64,000 nt of DNA from DAIQNV01 sp036788215 (GTDB taxonomy: Bacteria > Planctomycetota > Phycisphaerae > Phycisphaerales > UBA1924), in contig DAIQNV010000003.1 of the NCBI GenBank assembly GCA_036788215.1, positions 16,226 through 80,225 on the forward strand, in the 5' to 3' direction. Below are positions 1 to 8,058 of this stretch, piece by piece. The position numbers were made by a program, and so were the translations under genes. The first letter of the stretch is position 1, and every line of letters begins with the position of its first letter. The notes below the pieces were generated by a model. That model did no database searches. It was given only the letters and a program-made list of their open reading frames with translations, and had not been told where the DNA came from.

Positions 1-1
1 G

Positions 2-133
2 GCTCCGAAGTTCGACACCAACGGTGACCTGACCGATGACTCCACGTACCCGGGCGCCTTCGGCTGGACGCGTGGCGGCCTGCAGGGCATCGACTACGGG
101 GGCAAGGAAATCAACACGGACCGCTGGCAGTAA
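2..133 (+). CDS. Prepilin-like secreted protein, C-terminal end only (partial)
   Basis: Only the last 43 codons lie in the window; the reading frame enters from the left edge. The tail contains FGWTRGGLQGIDYGGKEINT, nearly identical to the tails of the next two genes, so this is the 3' end of another member of the same tandem family. Full-length members start with a type IV prepilin-like segment. Function is unknown; export through a pilus/pseudopilus-type system is inferred from the paralogues, since the N-terminus is not visible here. Confidence 0.75.
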   Translation, partial: APKFDTNGDLTDDSTYPGAFGWTRGGLQGIDYGGKEINTDRWQ

Positions 134-162
134 ACTTGGATCCAGTTGCGCGACCATCTCAG

Positions 163-197
163 CGGGGCGGCCCTTTCGGCCGCCCCGTTTGTTTTTG
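163..197 (+). terminator. Rho-independent terminator
   Basis: A 10-bp G+C stem (CGGGGCGGCC / GGCCGCCCCG) with a CTTTC loop is followed by a T-rich run, TTTGTTTTTG. It ends the partial gene before it. Almost the same hairpin follows the next gene, as if it was duplicated with the gene. Confidence 0.85.
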
Positions 198-307
198 TTG
201 CACGCAGCGTTCTGATCCGTACACTGGGGGTTCGCCTGTCCACCGCCAGAGTGTGGTGCGGTCATCGTCAAGCGTCGAGAACTCCCGTGCTGGCGCATTC
301 CGCCGGG

Positions 308-1426
308 GTGGGGCATGAGCAGCAGGAGGTCAGCACGTCAGGACTTTCGAGCATCGGGTCCGTCCGGGAGGGCAAGCGTCGTGCGTTCACGCTGATCGAG
401 TTGCTGGTGGTCATTGCGATCATCGCGCTTCTGATCGGGATCCTGCTGCCGGCCCTGGGCAAGGCCCGGTCGACGGCGCGGACGGGGGTGAGCCAGGCGA
501 ACCTCAAGCAGCTCGGCATCGCGACGAACACATACGCGGCGGACTTCGGCGACCGGATCTTCACCTTCACCTGGACGCCCGGCCAGTACCAGCTCCTCGG
601 GGGCACAACCTACAACGCGACAGACGAGGCGAGAGCGGCCATGGCGCAGGAGACACAGATCCTGCGCGAGAAGACGCGGCGCGTGGCCGGGAACGACCAG
701 ATCCTCGTGAACGGGCAGATCCTCCCGCATCGTCGCTTCCAGCACCTGGTGCTTGTGGACTACCTGAGCGGCAACCTGCCTGAGCCTCTCGTGGCCAGCC
801 CGCACGATGCGAACCTGCAGCGGTGGCAGGGGGCGCCCCTGGAGTACGGTCAGGGCGTCGTGCCGACCAACAGCCCGATCGACCCGCGGTGGCGGGATAA
901 GGCGCTGCGCATGCGGTGGGCGTTCGCGTCGAGCTACCGCACCTCGATCTACTCGTGGTCGAACGAGACGGGCGAGATCATCCGGGCGGCGCCGGATGAC
1001 CCGGTCCTGGTCTTCTCGAGCGACGAGGCGATCAACCAGCGGAACCTGGGCCAGGTGCGGTTCCCCTCGGGCAAGGTGCAGATGTTCGAGGAGTTCGACT
1101 GGCCCAAGGGCCTGTACTGGGCCTAGCCGGAGGCGACGGCGAACCAGCTCTTCTTTGATGCCTCGGTGCGGGCGCTGGCGACGCGCGAGTCCAACCTCGG
1201 CTGGGACGCATCGCAGGGCGGGGATGTCACGGACATGGACGCGTTCTACGGGGTGAACTACGCCCCGATCGACCCCGACTTCTTCCCCGCGCCGAGGAAT
1301 GACCAGAACGGCGATGGCATCGACGAGAACGATGTGCCGGGTGCCTATGCCTGGACGCGGGCTGGCCTGCAGGGCATCGACTACGGGGGCAAGGAGATCA
1401 ACACCGAGCGTTGGCCGGTGGATTGA
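308..1426 (+). pseudogene. Prepilin-like secreted protein interrupted by an in-frame TAG
   Basis: The N-terminus carries the prepilin-like segment RRAFTLIELLVVIAIIALLI, as in the paralogue at 1833-2939. The frame runs to a TAG at 1124-1126, just after EEFDWPKGLYWA. Beyond the TAG the same frame continues without a break to a TGA at 1424-1426 and encodes exactly the expected remainder, including LFFDASVRA, FFPAPRND and the family tail GLQGIDYGGKEINTERW. One base change, or a sequencing error, could explain this: the paralogue has Tyr codons nearby (LSYYYPES). The start used is GTG 308; the ATG at 315 is in another frame. Without suppression the product would lack about 100 C-terminal residues. 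Confidence 0.7.
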
Positions 1427-1455
1427 TCTCGGGCGACCCCACGAAATCGCAGGAG

Positions 1456-1489
1456 CGGGGCGGCCACTGGGGCCGCCCCGTTTGTTTTT
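1456..1489 (+). terminator. Rho-independent terminator
   Basis: The stem CGGGGCGGCC / GGCCGCCCCG has an ACTGG loop and is followed by TTTGTTTTTG. Both stem and T-tract match the terminator at 163-197. Confidence 0.85.
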
Positions 1490-1832
1490 GGGTTGGGCCG
1501 GGCCGGGTGGTGGGGCGTGGGGGTGTGGGGGTGTCGGGGGTGGTGGCCCGCAACTATCGGTCTTGGAAAGGGTTCCGGGCGCGCGCGGGGCTTCCGTGGG
1601 GCGGCGCGATGTGGTAGCATCGGGCGGCCCGGGCCTTTGGGGGTTGCCCCCGGGGTATCGGGCGTGCCCCGGCCTTGGCTGGGGCGGGTCTGGTCTGGTT
1701 GTCGGTTGGCTGGGTCTTCTGTCTCGCGTCGGCGATTCCGCCGATGAACGGTGCTGGTCAGCGGTGGCGTTTCGGGCGACGGGGCGATTCCCCCCGGCCC
1801 CGCCGATGACACGCGGCTGAAAGGAGTTGGTT
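1490..1832. other. Intergenic G-rich stretch, no gene seen
   Basis: Between the terminator and the next start lie several G-runs (around 1500-1545) and no convincing ORF. A ribosome binding site AAAGGAG at its right end serves the next gene. No clear -35/-10 pair was found. Confidence 0.5.
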
Positions 1833-2939
1833 GTGCGTCCACTCGTTCGATCCGCAAACACGAGGGCGTTCACGCTCATCGAACTGCTGGTGGTGATCGC
1901 GATCATCGCGCTGTTGATCGGGATTCTTTTGCCGGCGTTGGGGAAGGCTCGGTCGACGGCCCGCACGACGATCAGCCTTGCGAACCTGAAGCAGCTCGGC
2001 GTCGGAATGAACACCTACGGAGCCGACTTCAACGATGGCATTTACGCGTTCACCTGGGGTCGAAACTTTGATCCGCGAACCGTGTCTGATTGGCCCGAGG
2101 GCTGGTACGCGCCGCCCCAGCGGCCGTTTGATGACAGCCCGACGGGTGATGTCGAGGGCGGCGCGTGGCAGTTGGCATTCATCCTTGCGAAAGCAACTGG
2201 GCGAGTGGCGGGGCGAGAGCGGATCGATCCGGTCACGCAGCGATTCGCCGATCGTCGGTTCACCCATGTGGTGCTAAATTCGTACCTCACGGGTCAGGGC
2301 TCGGAGCCTGTCGCGGTCAGCCCACACGATCGGAATCTCGCCAGGTGGCACGCCAATCCGCTCAGCTTTGGGCAGGGTGAGGTTCCCGGGCTCAACCCGG
2401 GCGCACCCTCGGACAATTGGGGCGATCTCGCGATCCGCAAGATGTGGGCCTTCGCGAGTTCGTACCGCACCTCGCCTTACATGTGGTCGAGCGAGAAGTC
2501 GAACGAGCTGATTGTTCCGGCGGAGAATTCTTCGGTGTTGATCCAGCTCGGGAGCTATCGGCGGACCCAGCGCCGGATCGACCAGGTGGCGTTCCCCTCG
2601 GGCAAGGTGGCGCAGCACGAGGAGTTCGACTGGCCCAACAAGCTGAGCTATTACTATCCCGAATCGAAGATCAATATGCTTTTCTTCGACGGGTCCGTTC
2701 GCACCGAGCGCACTGGAGACTCGAACCCCGGGTGGGACCCGGCCAGGCCGGCCGATCAGAACGCCACGACCGAGGTGCCCTACATCACGATCGATAAGGA
2801 CTTCTTCCCCGCCCCGCGCAACGACGCCGACGGCAATTTCCAGGACGATGTCGCCTACCCGGGTTACTACGGCTGGACGCGCAGAGGCCTCCGGGGTATC
2901 GACTACGGCGGTAAAGAGATCGATACGGGCGACTACTAG
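1833..2939 (+). CDS. Prepilin-like N-terminal cleavage/methylation domain secreted protein
   Basis: The 368-residue protein starts with a short basic leader (RPLVRSANTRA) followed by FTLIELLVVIAIIALLIGIL, the type III signal peptide recognised by prepilin peptidase. The rest is a soluble extracellular domain ending in NMLFFDGSVRT and GLRGIDYGGKEI. The LFFDG part resembles the H-X9-DG element of planctomycete prepilin-like proteins, but the His is not at the expected spacing. GTG 1833 was chosen because AAAGGAG lies 7 bases upstream; the in-frame TTG 1827 is too close to it. The protein is the intact member of a tandem trio. Its function is unknown; a minor pseudopilin or surface-displayed role is inferred. 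Confidence 0.8.
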   Translation: MRPLVRSANTRAFTLIELLVVIAIIALLIGILLPALGKARSTARTTISLANLKQLGVGMNTYGADFNDGIYAFTWGRNFDPRTVSDWPEGWYAPPQRPFDDSPTGDVEGGAWQLAFILAKATGRVAGRERIDPVTQRFADRRFTHVVLNSYLTGQGSEPVAVSPHDRNLARWHANPLSFGQGEVPGLNPGAPSDNWGDLAIRKMWAFASSYRTSPYMWSSEKSNELIVPAENSSVLIQLGSYRRTQRRIDQVAFPSGKVAQHEEFDWPNKLSYYYPESKINMLFFDGSVRTERTGDSNPGWDPARPADQNATTEVPYITIDKDFFPAPRNDADGNFQDDVAYPGYYGWTRRGLRGIDYGGKEIDTGDY

Positions 2940-3012
2940 TAGTTCAGAGTCATCGTGAGGCGATCGAAAGTATAGGTAAAGAATCCATACCCTGCACAAG
3001 GCGGATTTGCTG

Positions 3013-3040
3013 TTGCAAACTGTTCCGTAGCCCGTATAAT
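3013..3040 (+). promoter_or_regulatory. Sigma-70 type promoter
   Basis: TTGCAA, a 16-base spacer and a perfect TATAAT, 38 bases upstream of the ATG at 3079. This is one of the clearest promoters in the window. Confidence 0.7.
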
Positions 3041-3078
3041 CTCTTAGGCTGCGTGACGTCATTCAAGGAGTTGAGAAT

Positions 3079-4851
3079 ATGAAGATGTCGATCGCTCGTA
3101 CTAGGATCCGTTCGGTAACCGCGTTCGCGGGTCTGCCCATCGCTTGCGCCGTAGCTACAGCTCAGTCGTTGGACACAGTTGAATACCGAGTCGTATGGGA
3201 GGGAGGAGATTCGCTTCCGGTGCCGGGGGGGACCTCGACTTCAGTGAACCTAAAGTCTGCAAGCGACTCCAATTATTGGCCTATTATGTCCGAAGACGGA
3301 TCACTGTTCTTCAGCGGATCATATGCGGGCGAGACGCACATCTGGAGAGCGCTGCCGAACGGATCGATCTCTCGTGTAGCATCTTCGGGCGAAACAATCG
3401 AGACGGTGCTCGGTACCAGTCGTGAAATAAGCGTCTTTTCCTGGGCGACCGGTCCGGCCACGACGAGCCGCGAAGGCCATTTTGCAATTGGCATTGAGGC
3501 AGACGATAACGACACTGGCAACAGGCTTGGAGTCGGAGCCACAAGTACGCTTGACGGATCCTTTAAGATTGTTATGTCCGCGGAGATAGAAGGGGTGAAC
3601 ACATTCGGGTTCGTGATTGACGCGTTTCAAGATTTTTTGGCGATGGGGCCGGACGGCGATCTTGTTGCACACGGCGCACTGCCAGCTAATGCTCGCTATT
3701 GGGCAAGATCTGCGCCTGGGCCCATGGCGATGACCGAAACAACGGCTATAAATGTCGCGCCGGCCTACACAAGCATTTTTTGTGCTACGGGGCTTTCTGT
3801 GGTCACGCAGGAACCCACATTGAATGCGGATGGAGATATAGGTTTTGGCGGCGCATCCAATGATTCGTGTGCAGACAGTTCGTGGGGCATTATCGACTTT
3901 TCCACAGGAAGCTATGATGAGCTTTTTGAGATTTCGGATGAGTCGCTTTTGTTGGCCGAATTCAGTACATCGGTATCCGATCGACCTGCTGGGCTTTTGA
4001 GCCCGCGGGCTGTACTGGCTAGACCTGTTCCTCAGGAGATTAGGGAGTATGACCCTGCTACTGATTCGGTATCATTTCTCGCTGAGGCTGGCGAGCCGCT
4101 TCCGGGTTTGGGCTTAGACTTTCAAGGTGCCGAATCCGACTTTGCGATCATCGCGCGTGGTGATTTCGTAATGAACGCGTTCGTTGATGATAGCGGCGTA
4201 GAGCCACGGATTGTAGTTCGGCGAGCCGGAGCCTCATTTGTAGGGTTTGCTGAGCCTGGTTCTGCTCGGCCTGATGGTGGTGGGTACTGGGCAGACAATG
4301 TTGACGCAGTCGACTTGCTCACTTCGGGTGAGTTTTCCTTGGTTGAAATCAATATTCCACCGTTGAGAGACGGTAGGTTTGCTGATCTTATCTTTGTGTC
4401 TCGTATTGATGATCGGCTCGTCAAGGTGTATGAGCCTGGGGATATAGTAACCGCAGATATCGGAGGGTCGCTCGTTCAGATTAAATTCAAGAATAACTCA
4501 AGTGCGGCAACGGATTTCAAACTAAACTCAGCGGAAGATGGTCGGGGGCGTTCATTCGTCGGTGTGCCCGACAGCGGCGCCCCTGGGGGTGTCTCACGGC
4601 AGATCGTATTCGAGACAACGATTACCGATTCCGCCGGGATGGACGAGCGTGATGCCGTGGTTGTCGCGACGATCTCGCCGCAATACGGCGACATCGCAGC
4701 CCCATTTGGGTCGTGTACCTCTGCGGACCTCACACAGTACACGATTTGGTACAGCGCTGGAGATCTTCGGGCGGATCTCGCAGCCCCCTACGGCGTGCTG
4801 ACCTTTGCGGACTTTACCGCGTTCAACGCGGCCTACTCAGCCTGTCCTTGA
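3079..4851 (+). CDS. Secreted protein with a Cys-ended dockerin-like C-terminal tail
   Basis: The 590-residue protein has an N-terminal signal peptide (hydrophobic AFAGLPIACAVATAQ, cleavage probably after Ala-Gln). Its large middle part was not recognised. The last 55 residues hold two imperfect repeats, DIAAPFGSCTSADLTQY and DLAAPYGVLTFADFTAF, and end in SACP. They match the tails of the proteins at 55437 and 57786 and resemble the dockerin-type surface-attachment domain known from Phycisphaerae. AAGGAG lies 8 bases before the ATG. The gene has much lower G+C than its neighbours (52% by hand count over 3781-3840) and richer A/T codon use, which suggests recent acquisition or relaxed codon selection. 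The substrate or partner is unknown. Confidence 0.75.
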   Translation: MKMSIARTRIRSVTAFAGLPIACAVATAQSLDTVEYRVVWEGGDSLPVPGGTSTSVNLKSASDSNYWPIMSEDGSLFFSGSYAGETHIWRALPNGSISRVASSGETIETVLGTSREISVFSWATGPATTSREGHFAIGIEADDNDTGNRLGVGATSTLDGSFKIVMSAEIEGVNTFGFVIDAFQDFLAMGPDGDLVAHGALPANARYWARSAPGPMAMTETTAINVAPAYTSIFCATGLSVVTQEPTLNADGDIGFGGASNDSCADSSWGIIDFSTGSYDELFEISDESLLLAEFSTSVSDRPAGLLSPRAVLARPVPQEIREYDPATDSVSFLAEAGEPLPGLGLDFQGAESDFAIIARGDFVMNAFVDDSGVEPRIVVRRAGASFVGFAEPGSARPDGGGYWADNVDAVDLLTSGEFSLVEINIPPLRDGRFADLIFVSRIDDRLVKVYEPGDIVTADIGGSLVQIKFKNNSSAATDFKLNSAEDGRGRSFVGVPDSGAPGGVSRQIVFETTITDSAGMDERDAVVVATISPQYGDIAAPFGSCTSADLTQYTIWYSAGDLRADLAAPYGVLTFADFTAFNAAYSACP

Positions 4852-4922
4852 TTCGGGTCCGATAATCGCCGGGCCGGGTCCCCCTAGCCTCGCCAGAGCA
4901 CAACGGGCAATGTTTTACGCGC

Positions 4923-4955
4923 GGGGGCGGTCCTTTCGGGGCCGCCCCTGTTTGC
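4923..4955 (+). terminator. Rho-independent terminator
   Basis: GGGGCGGTCC / GGGCCGCCCC around a TTTCG loop, followed by TGTTTGCTT. It is a relative of the two terminators near 163 and 1456, with one G-U pair in the stem. Confidence 0.75.
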
Positions 4956-5057
4956 TTGCGGGCAAGACGCGGGCTCTCTTGTCGTTGTCACCCCGGGTTC
5001 GCGGGTGGCGTGGAACCCCGGACGCACCGGACGCGGACGGGAGACGGGAGAGAGAGC

Positions 5058-5306
5058 ATGAAACTGGACGAGCACGGACGCGCCTGCCTGACCCAAGCCC
5101 TGGCGGAACTCGCGGCGGGGCGGGACCGGGCGTTTGAGGATGCCCTGTGGCTGGGCTTCGGCAACGCGTGGCGTCCCCTCGTCGAGGGGCTCGTGAAGGG
5201 GCGGTGCGTGACCATCGGGGGCAAGGACCGCGACACGCCCGCGATCACCGAGGAGGGCCTCCGCCTGCTGGAGCGGCTCGAGGGGCAGCAGGCGCTGGCG
5301 AGCTGA
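5058..5306 (+). CDS. Small hypothetical protein (82 aa)
   Basis: ATG 5058 follows a purine-rich GGGAGAGAGAGC. The product has 82 residues and no signal peptide or membrane segment. It reads as a compact alpha/beta protein (CLTQALAELAAGRDRAFEDA, then VKGRCVTIGGKDRDTPAITE, then a helix LRLLERLEG). The pattern is typical of small cytosolic planctomycete proteins, but no family was recognised. It converges on mnmG, with a hairpin repeat between them. Confidence 0.6.
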   Translation: MKLDEHGRACLTQALAELAAGRDRAFEDALWLGFGNAWRPLVEGLVKGRCVTIGGKDRDTPAITEEGLRLLERLEGQQALAS

Positions 5307-5324
5307 GGTTTGGAACGAGGCCAT

Positions 5325-5361
5325 GGGTGCCGTGGAAATGCCGCGAAGCGGTCTTTCCACG
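5325..5361 (-). repeat. Family A hairpin repeat (copy 1, inverted)
   Basis: Read on the minus strand, outer arms GTGGAAA / TTTCCAC enclose inner arms ACCGC / GCGGC around TTC, and the element ends with GGCACCC. Similarity to the copy at 9982 also extends 5' of the hairpin (GGGACCG...GTTC). It lies between two convergent genes. Confidence 0.8.
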
Positions 5362-5492
5362 AACGAACGGTCCCGGTGCCCCGAACCGCCGGATCGGAGC
5401 CGCGTTGGTGACCACGCGGAACGCTTGCGCGTCCGAGCTCGAAACCGCGATCTCACGATCGTGGCTCTGACAATGCCGCGTGCTGCGGTTGT

Positions 5493-7415
5493 CTACCCCC
5501 GGCGTTTGGCGTGCACCGCGAGCAGCATGACATCGGCGGGGGTCACGCCCTCGAGCCGGCCGGCCTGGCCGAAGGTCTCGGGGCGGAAGCGGGCGAGGGC
5601 CTGTTTGGCCTCGGCGCGGAGGCCCTCGATGGTGTGGTAGTCGAGGTCATCGGGCAGGCGGCGGCGTTCGAGTTCGGCGGTGCGGCGGATCTCGGCCTGC
5701 TGGCGGACGACGTAGGCCTCGTAGCGCAGGTCGGCCCACGCGGTGAACCACGCGGCGGGCGAGGCGTGGACGCCGGGGAGTGCGCGGGCGAGGTCGGTCG
5801 GCTCGACGCCTAGGCGTCGCGCGAACTTGGACGCGGGCTCGCCCTCGATCTTGGCTGTGTCGATGGCTTCCCGGATGCGGGCGAGCTGGGTGGTGCGCTC
5901 ATCGAAGAGGGCGAGTCGGGCGGCGCCGAGGGGGGTGGAATCGAGCAGGCCGAGGTCCCGCGCGACTGGGGTGAGGCGTTCGCCCGCGTTGTCGGCGCGG
6001 AGGAGGAGGCGGTGCTCGGCCCGGCTCGTGAACATGCGGTAGGGCTCGACGGGGGTCTTGGTCACCAGGTCGTCCATCAGGACGCCGATGTACGCCTGCT
6101 CCCGCCCCAGGACGAAGTCGGCGGGCTCTGATCGGGCGAGGCGGGCGGCGTTGATGCCCGCGATGAGCCCCTGGGCGGCGGCTTCCTCGTAGCCACTGGT
6201 GCCGTTGATCTGTCCCGCGAGGAAGAGGCCCGCGACGGGCTTGGTCTCGCCGGTGGCGCGGATCTGGTGCGGGCGGACCATGTCGTACTCGACCGCGTAG
6301 GCGTGTCGGAGGATCTCGGCGTGCTCGCACCCGGGCATGGAGCGGACGACGATCTCCTGGACATCGGCGGGGAGGGAGCTGCTGATGCCGTTGCAGTAGA
6401 CCCAGTCGGTGCGGAGGCTCTCGGGCTCGAGGAAGACGCCGTGGGTGTCGCGATCGGCGAAGCGGACGACCTTGTCCTCGATGCTTGGGCAGTAGCGGGG
6501 CCCGGCGGACTCGATCTGCCCCGTAAACATGGGTGCGCGGTGGAGGTTCTGCCGGATGGCCTCGTGGCCCTCGGGGGTGGTGTGCGTCTGGCGGCAGTCG
6601 ACCTGCGGGAGGAGGGGGAAGCGGTCGAGCACATCGAAGACGCCCGCCTGGCGTGTGCCGTTGGCCGTTTGCCCCGTCCCGCTGAGCGCGCTGAACGCGA
6701 CCGGCTCCGGGTCGCCCAGTTGCTCGGGCAGGCTGTCCCACGCGATCGAGCCCCGGCGCAGGCGCGGGGGGGTCCCGGTCTTGAGGCGGCCCAGCTCGAA
6801 GCCCAGCGAGCGGAGTGAATCGGAGATCACGCTGGCGGCGCCCTCGCCATGCCGGCCGCCGGGCGTTCGGTCCTCGCCGGTGTGCATGAGGCCCCGCATG
6901 AAGGTGCCGGTGGTGAGGACGAGGGCATCGGCTTCGAGGGTGAGGTCGTGCTCGGGCGTGCGCACGCGGGCGCCGGTGACGCGCGGGTCAGCGCCCGGGG
7001 CGCGGGCGACCCGGAGCGTCTCGACGCTGCCCTCGATGACCTCGATCTCGGGGCGCGACGCGATGAGTTGCTGGACCGCTTCGGCGTAGGCGTGCTTGTC
7101 GTTCTGGCAGCGGGGGCCCCGGACCGCGGGGCCCTTGGAGGTGTTGAGCACCTTGAAGTGGATGCCGGTCGCGTCCGCGGCGAGGCCCATCAGCCCGCCC
7201 AGGGCGTCGACCTCGCGGACGAGCTGGCCCTTGGCGAGGCCCCCGATGGCGGGGTTGCAGCTCATGACGCCGATCTTGGTGGGGTCGAGGGTGACCAGGG
7301 CGATGGAGGCCGGTCCGAAGTCCTTCTCGGGCAGGAGGTTGGCGGCGGCCCACGCGGCCTCCACCCCGGCGTGCCCGCCCCCGATCACGACCACCCTGTA
7401 CCGCTTGGTCAGCAC
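5493..7415 (-). CDS. mnmG: tRNA uridine-5-carboxymethylaminomethyl(34) synthesis enzyme MnmG
   Basis: MnmG (GidA) is the FAD-dependent subunit that, with MnmE, adds the carboxymethylaminomethyl group to wobble uridine 34 of certain tRNAs in the cytosol. The 640-residue length fits the family (about 630). Visible features are the N-terminal FAD-binding VVVIGGGHAGVEAAWAAANL, the conserved KVLNTSKGPAVRGPRCQND, the central GTSGYEEAAAQGLIAGINAA, and the VTKTPVEPYRMFTSRAEHRL motif before a helical C-terminal domain (YHTIEGLRAEAKQALARFRP). The start is GTG at 7415. The gene is divergent from the acetyltransferase gene, 23 bases away. No true mnmE is next to it, but a degenerate MnmE-like GTPase lies at 27948. 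Confidence 0.95.
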   Translation of the reverse strand: MLTKRYRVVVIGGGHAGVEAAWAAANLLPEKDFGPASIALVTLDPTKIGVMSCNPAIGGLAKGQLVREVDALGGLMGLAADATGIHFKVLNTSKGPAVRGPRCQNDKHAYAEAVQQLIASRPEIEVIEGSVETLRVARAPGADPRVTGARVRTPEHDLTLEADALVLTTGTFMRGLMHTGEDRTPGGRHGEGAASVISDSLRSLGFELGRLKTGTPPRLRRGSIAWDSLPEQLGDPEPVAFSALSGTGQTANGTRQAGVFDVLDRFPLLPQVDCRQTHTTPEGHEAIRQNLHRAPMFTGQIESAGPRYCPSIEDKVVRFADRDTHGVFLEPESLRTDWVYCNGISSSLPADVQEIVVRSMPGCEHAEILRHAYAVEYDMVRPHQIRATGETKPVAGLFLAGQINGTSGYEEAAAQGLIAGINAARLARSEPADFVLGREQAYIGVLMDDLVTKTPVEPYRMFTSRAEHRLLLRADNAGERLTPVARDLGLLDSTPLGAARLALFDERTTQLARIREAIDTAKIEGEPASKFARRLGVEPTDLARALPGVHASPAAWFTAWADLRYEAYVVRQQAEIRRTAELERRRLPDDLDYHTIEGLRAEAKQALARFRPETFGQAGRLEGVTPADVMLLAVHAKRRG

Positions 7416-7438
7416 GCACCGATCGTAGACTGCCGCCC

Positions 7439-7942
7439 ATGCCCGACCGCCCCGACCTCTTCATCCGCGACGCCCGGCCCGATGATGTTCCGGCGATCGC
7501 TGCGATCTACAACGACGCGATCGTGCGCACGACCGCGAGCGCGTGGACCGAGCCCCGGCCCGAGGCGGAGATCGCGGGGGACCTCGCGAAGGCGACGGCG
7601 CGGCACCCCTGGCTCGTCGGCGAGGCGGGCGGGAGGGTCGTGGGCGTGGTGTGGGCGAAGCCCTGGAACATCCGCGACGGGTACGCGCGGACGATCGAGA
7701 CGAGCGTGTACATCGACGAGTCGGCGCGGGGCATGGGGGTGGGCACGGGGTTGTACGGGGCGCTCTTGCCCCGCACGCGCGAAGCGGGCGCGCGGGAGGT
7801 GATGGCGGTGATCGCGCTGCCGAACCCCGCGAGCGTGCGCCTGCACGAGGCGGTGGGGTTCCGAAAGATGGGCGTGTTCCGCGAGCTGTACGAGAAGTTC
7901 GGCGCGCTGCACGATGTGGGGTATTGGCAGCTGCGGATGTGA
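7439..7942 (+). CDS. GNAT family N-acetyltransferase (phosphinothricin acetyltransferase-like)
   Basis: The 167-residue protein is a single GNAT domain that would transfer acetyl from acetyl-CoA to an amine. FIRDARPDDVPAIAAIYNDA at the start and the SVYIDESARGMGVGTGLY acetyl-CoA loop place it with the Pat/MnaT subgroup, whose members acetylate phosphinothricin, methionine sulfone and related amino acids. HEAVGFRKMGVFRELYEKFG and the final DVGYWQL are also typical. Its natural substrate cannot be read from the sequence. Two hairpin repeats follow it. Confidence 0.85.
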   Translation: MPDRPDLFIRDARPDDVPAIAAIYNDAIVRTTASAWTEPRPEAEIAGDLAKATARHPWLVGEAGGRVVGVVWAKPWNIRDGYARTIETSVYIDESARGMGVGTGLYGALLPRTREAGAREVMAVIALPNPASVRLHEAVGFRKMGVFRELYEKFGALHDVGYWQLRM

Positions 7943-7953
7943 GGGGTGGCGGT

Positions 7954-7986
7954 CGTGGAGAAGGCTGCGCCGTCTCCACGGCACCC
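7954..7986 (+). repeat. Family A hairpin repeat (copy 2, short stem)
   Basis: Outer arms GTGGAGA / TCTCCAC enclose inner arms GGC / GCC around TGC, followed by GGCACCC. The inner stem is 2 bp shorter than in the other copies but still pairs perfectly. Confidence 0.8.
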
Positions 7987-7996
7987 GAGTATTCGG

Positions 7997-8025
7997 CACT
8001 GGCCGACGAGCGGCCAGTGGCACCC
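7997..8025 (+). repeat. Family B hairpin repeat (copy 1)
   Basis: A perfect 9-bp stem CACTGGCCG / CGGCCAGTG with loop ACGAG, followed by GCACCC. It sits 10 bases after a family A copy. A second, less perfect copy with the same loop is at 9925. Confidence 0.75.
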
Positions 8026-8058
8026 TTCTGCACGACAGGCCATGTATAGACTCGGGGC

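Noticed and set aside
1124..1126. Pyrrolysine or other recoding at the TAG
   Set aside because: There is no recoding signal visible and the family paralogue has a normal Tyr-rich segment here; mutation or sequencing error is simpler.
338..2014. Minus-strand ORF of 558 codons across the first prepilin genes
   Set aside because: It crosses a terminator and the leaders of two real genes; composition is that of an antisense frame.
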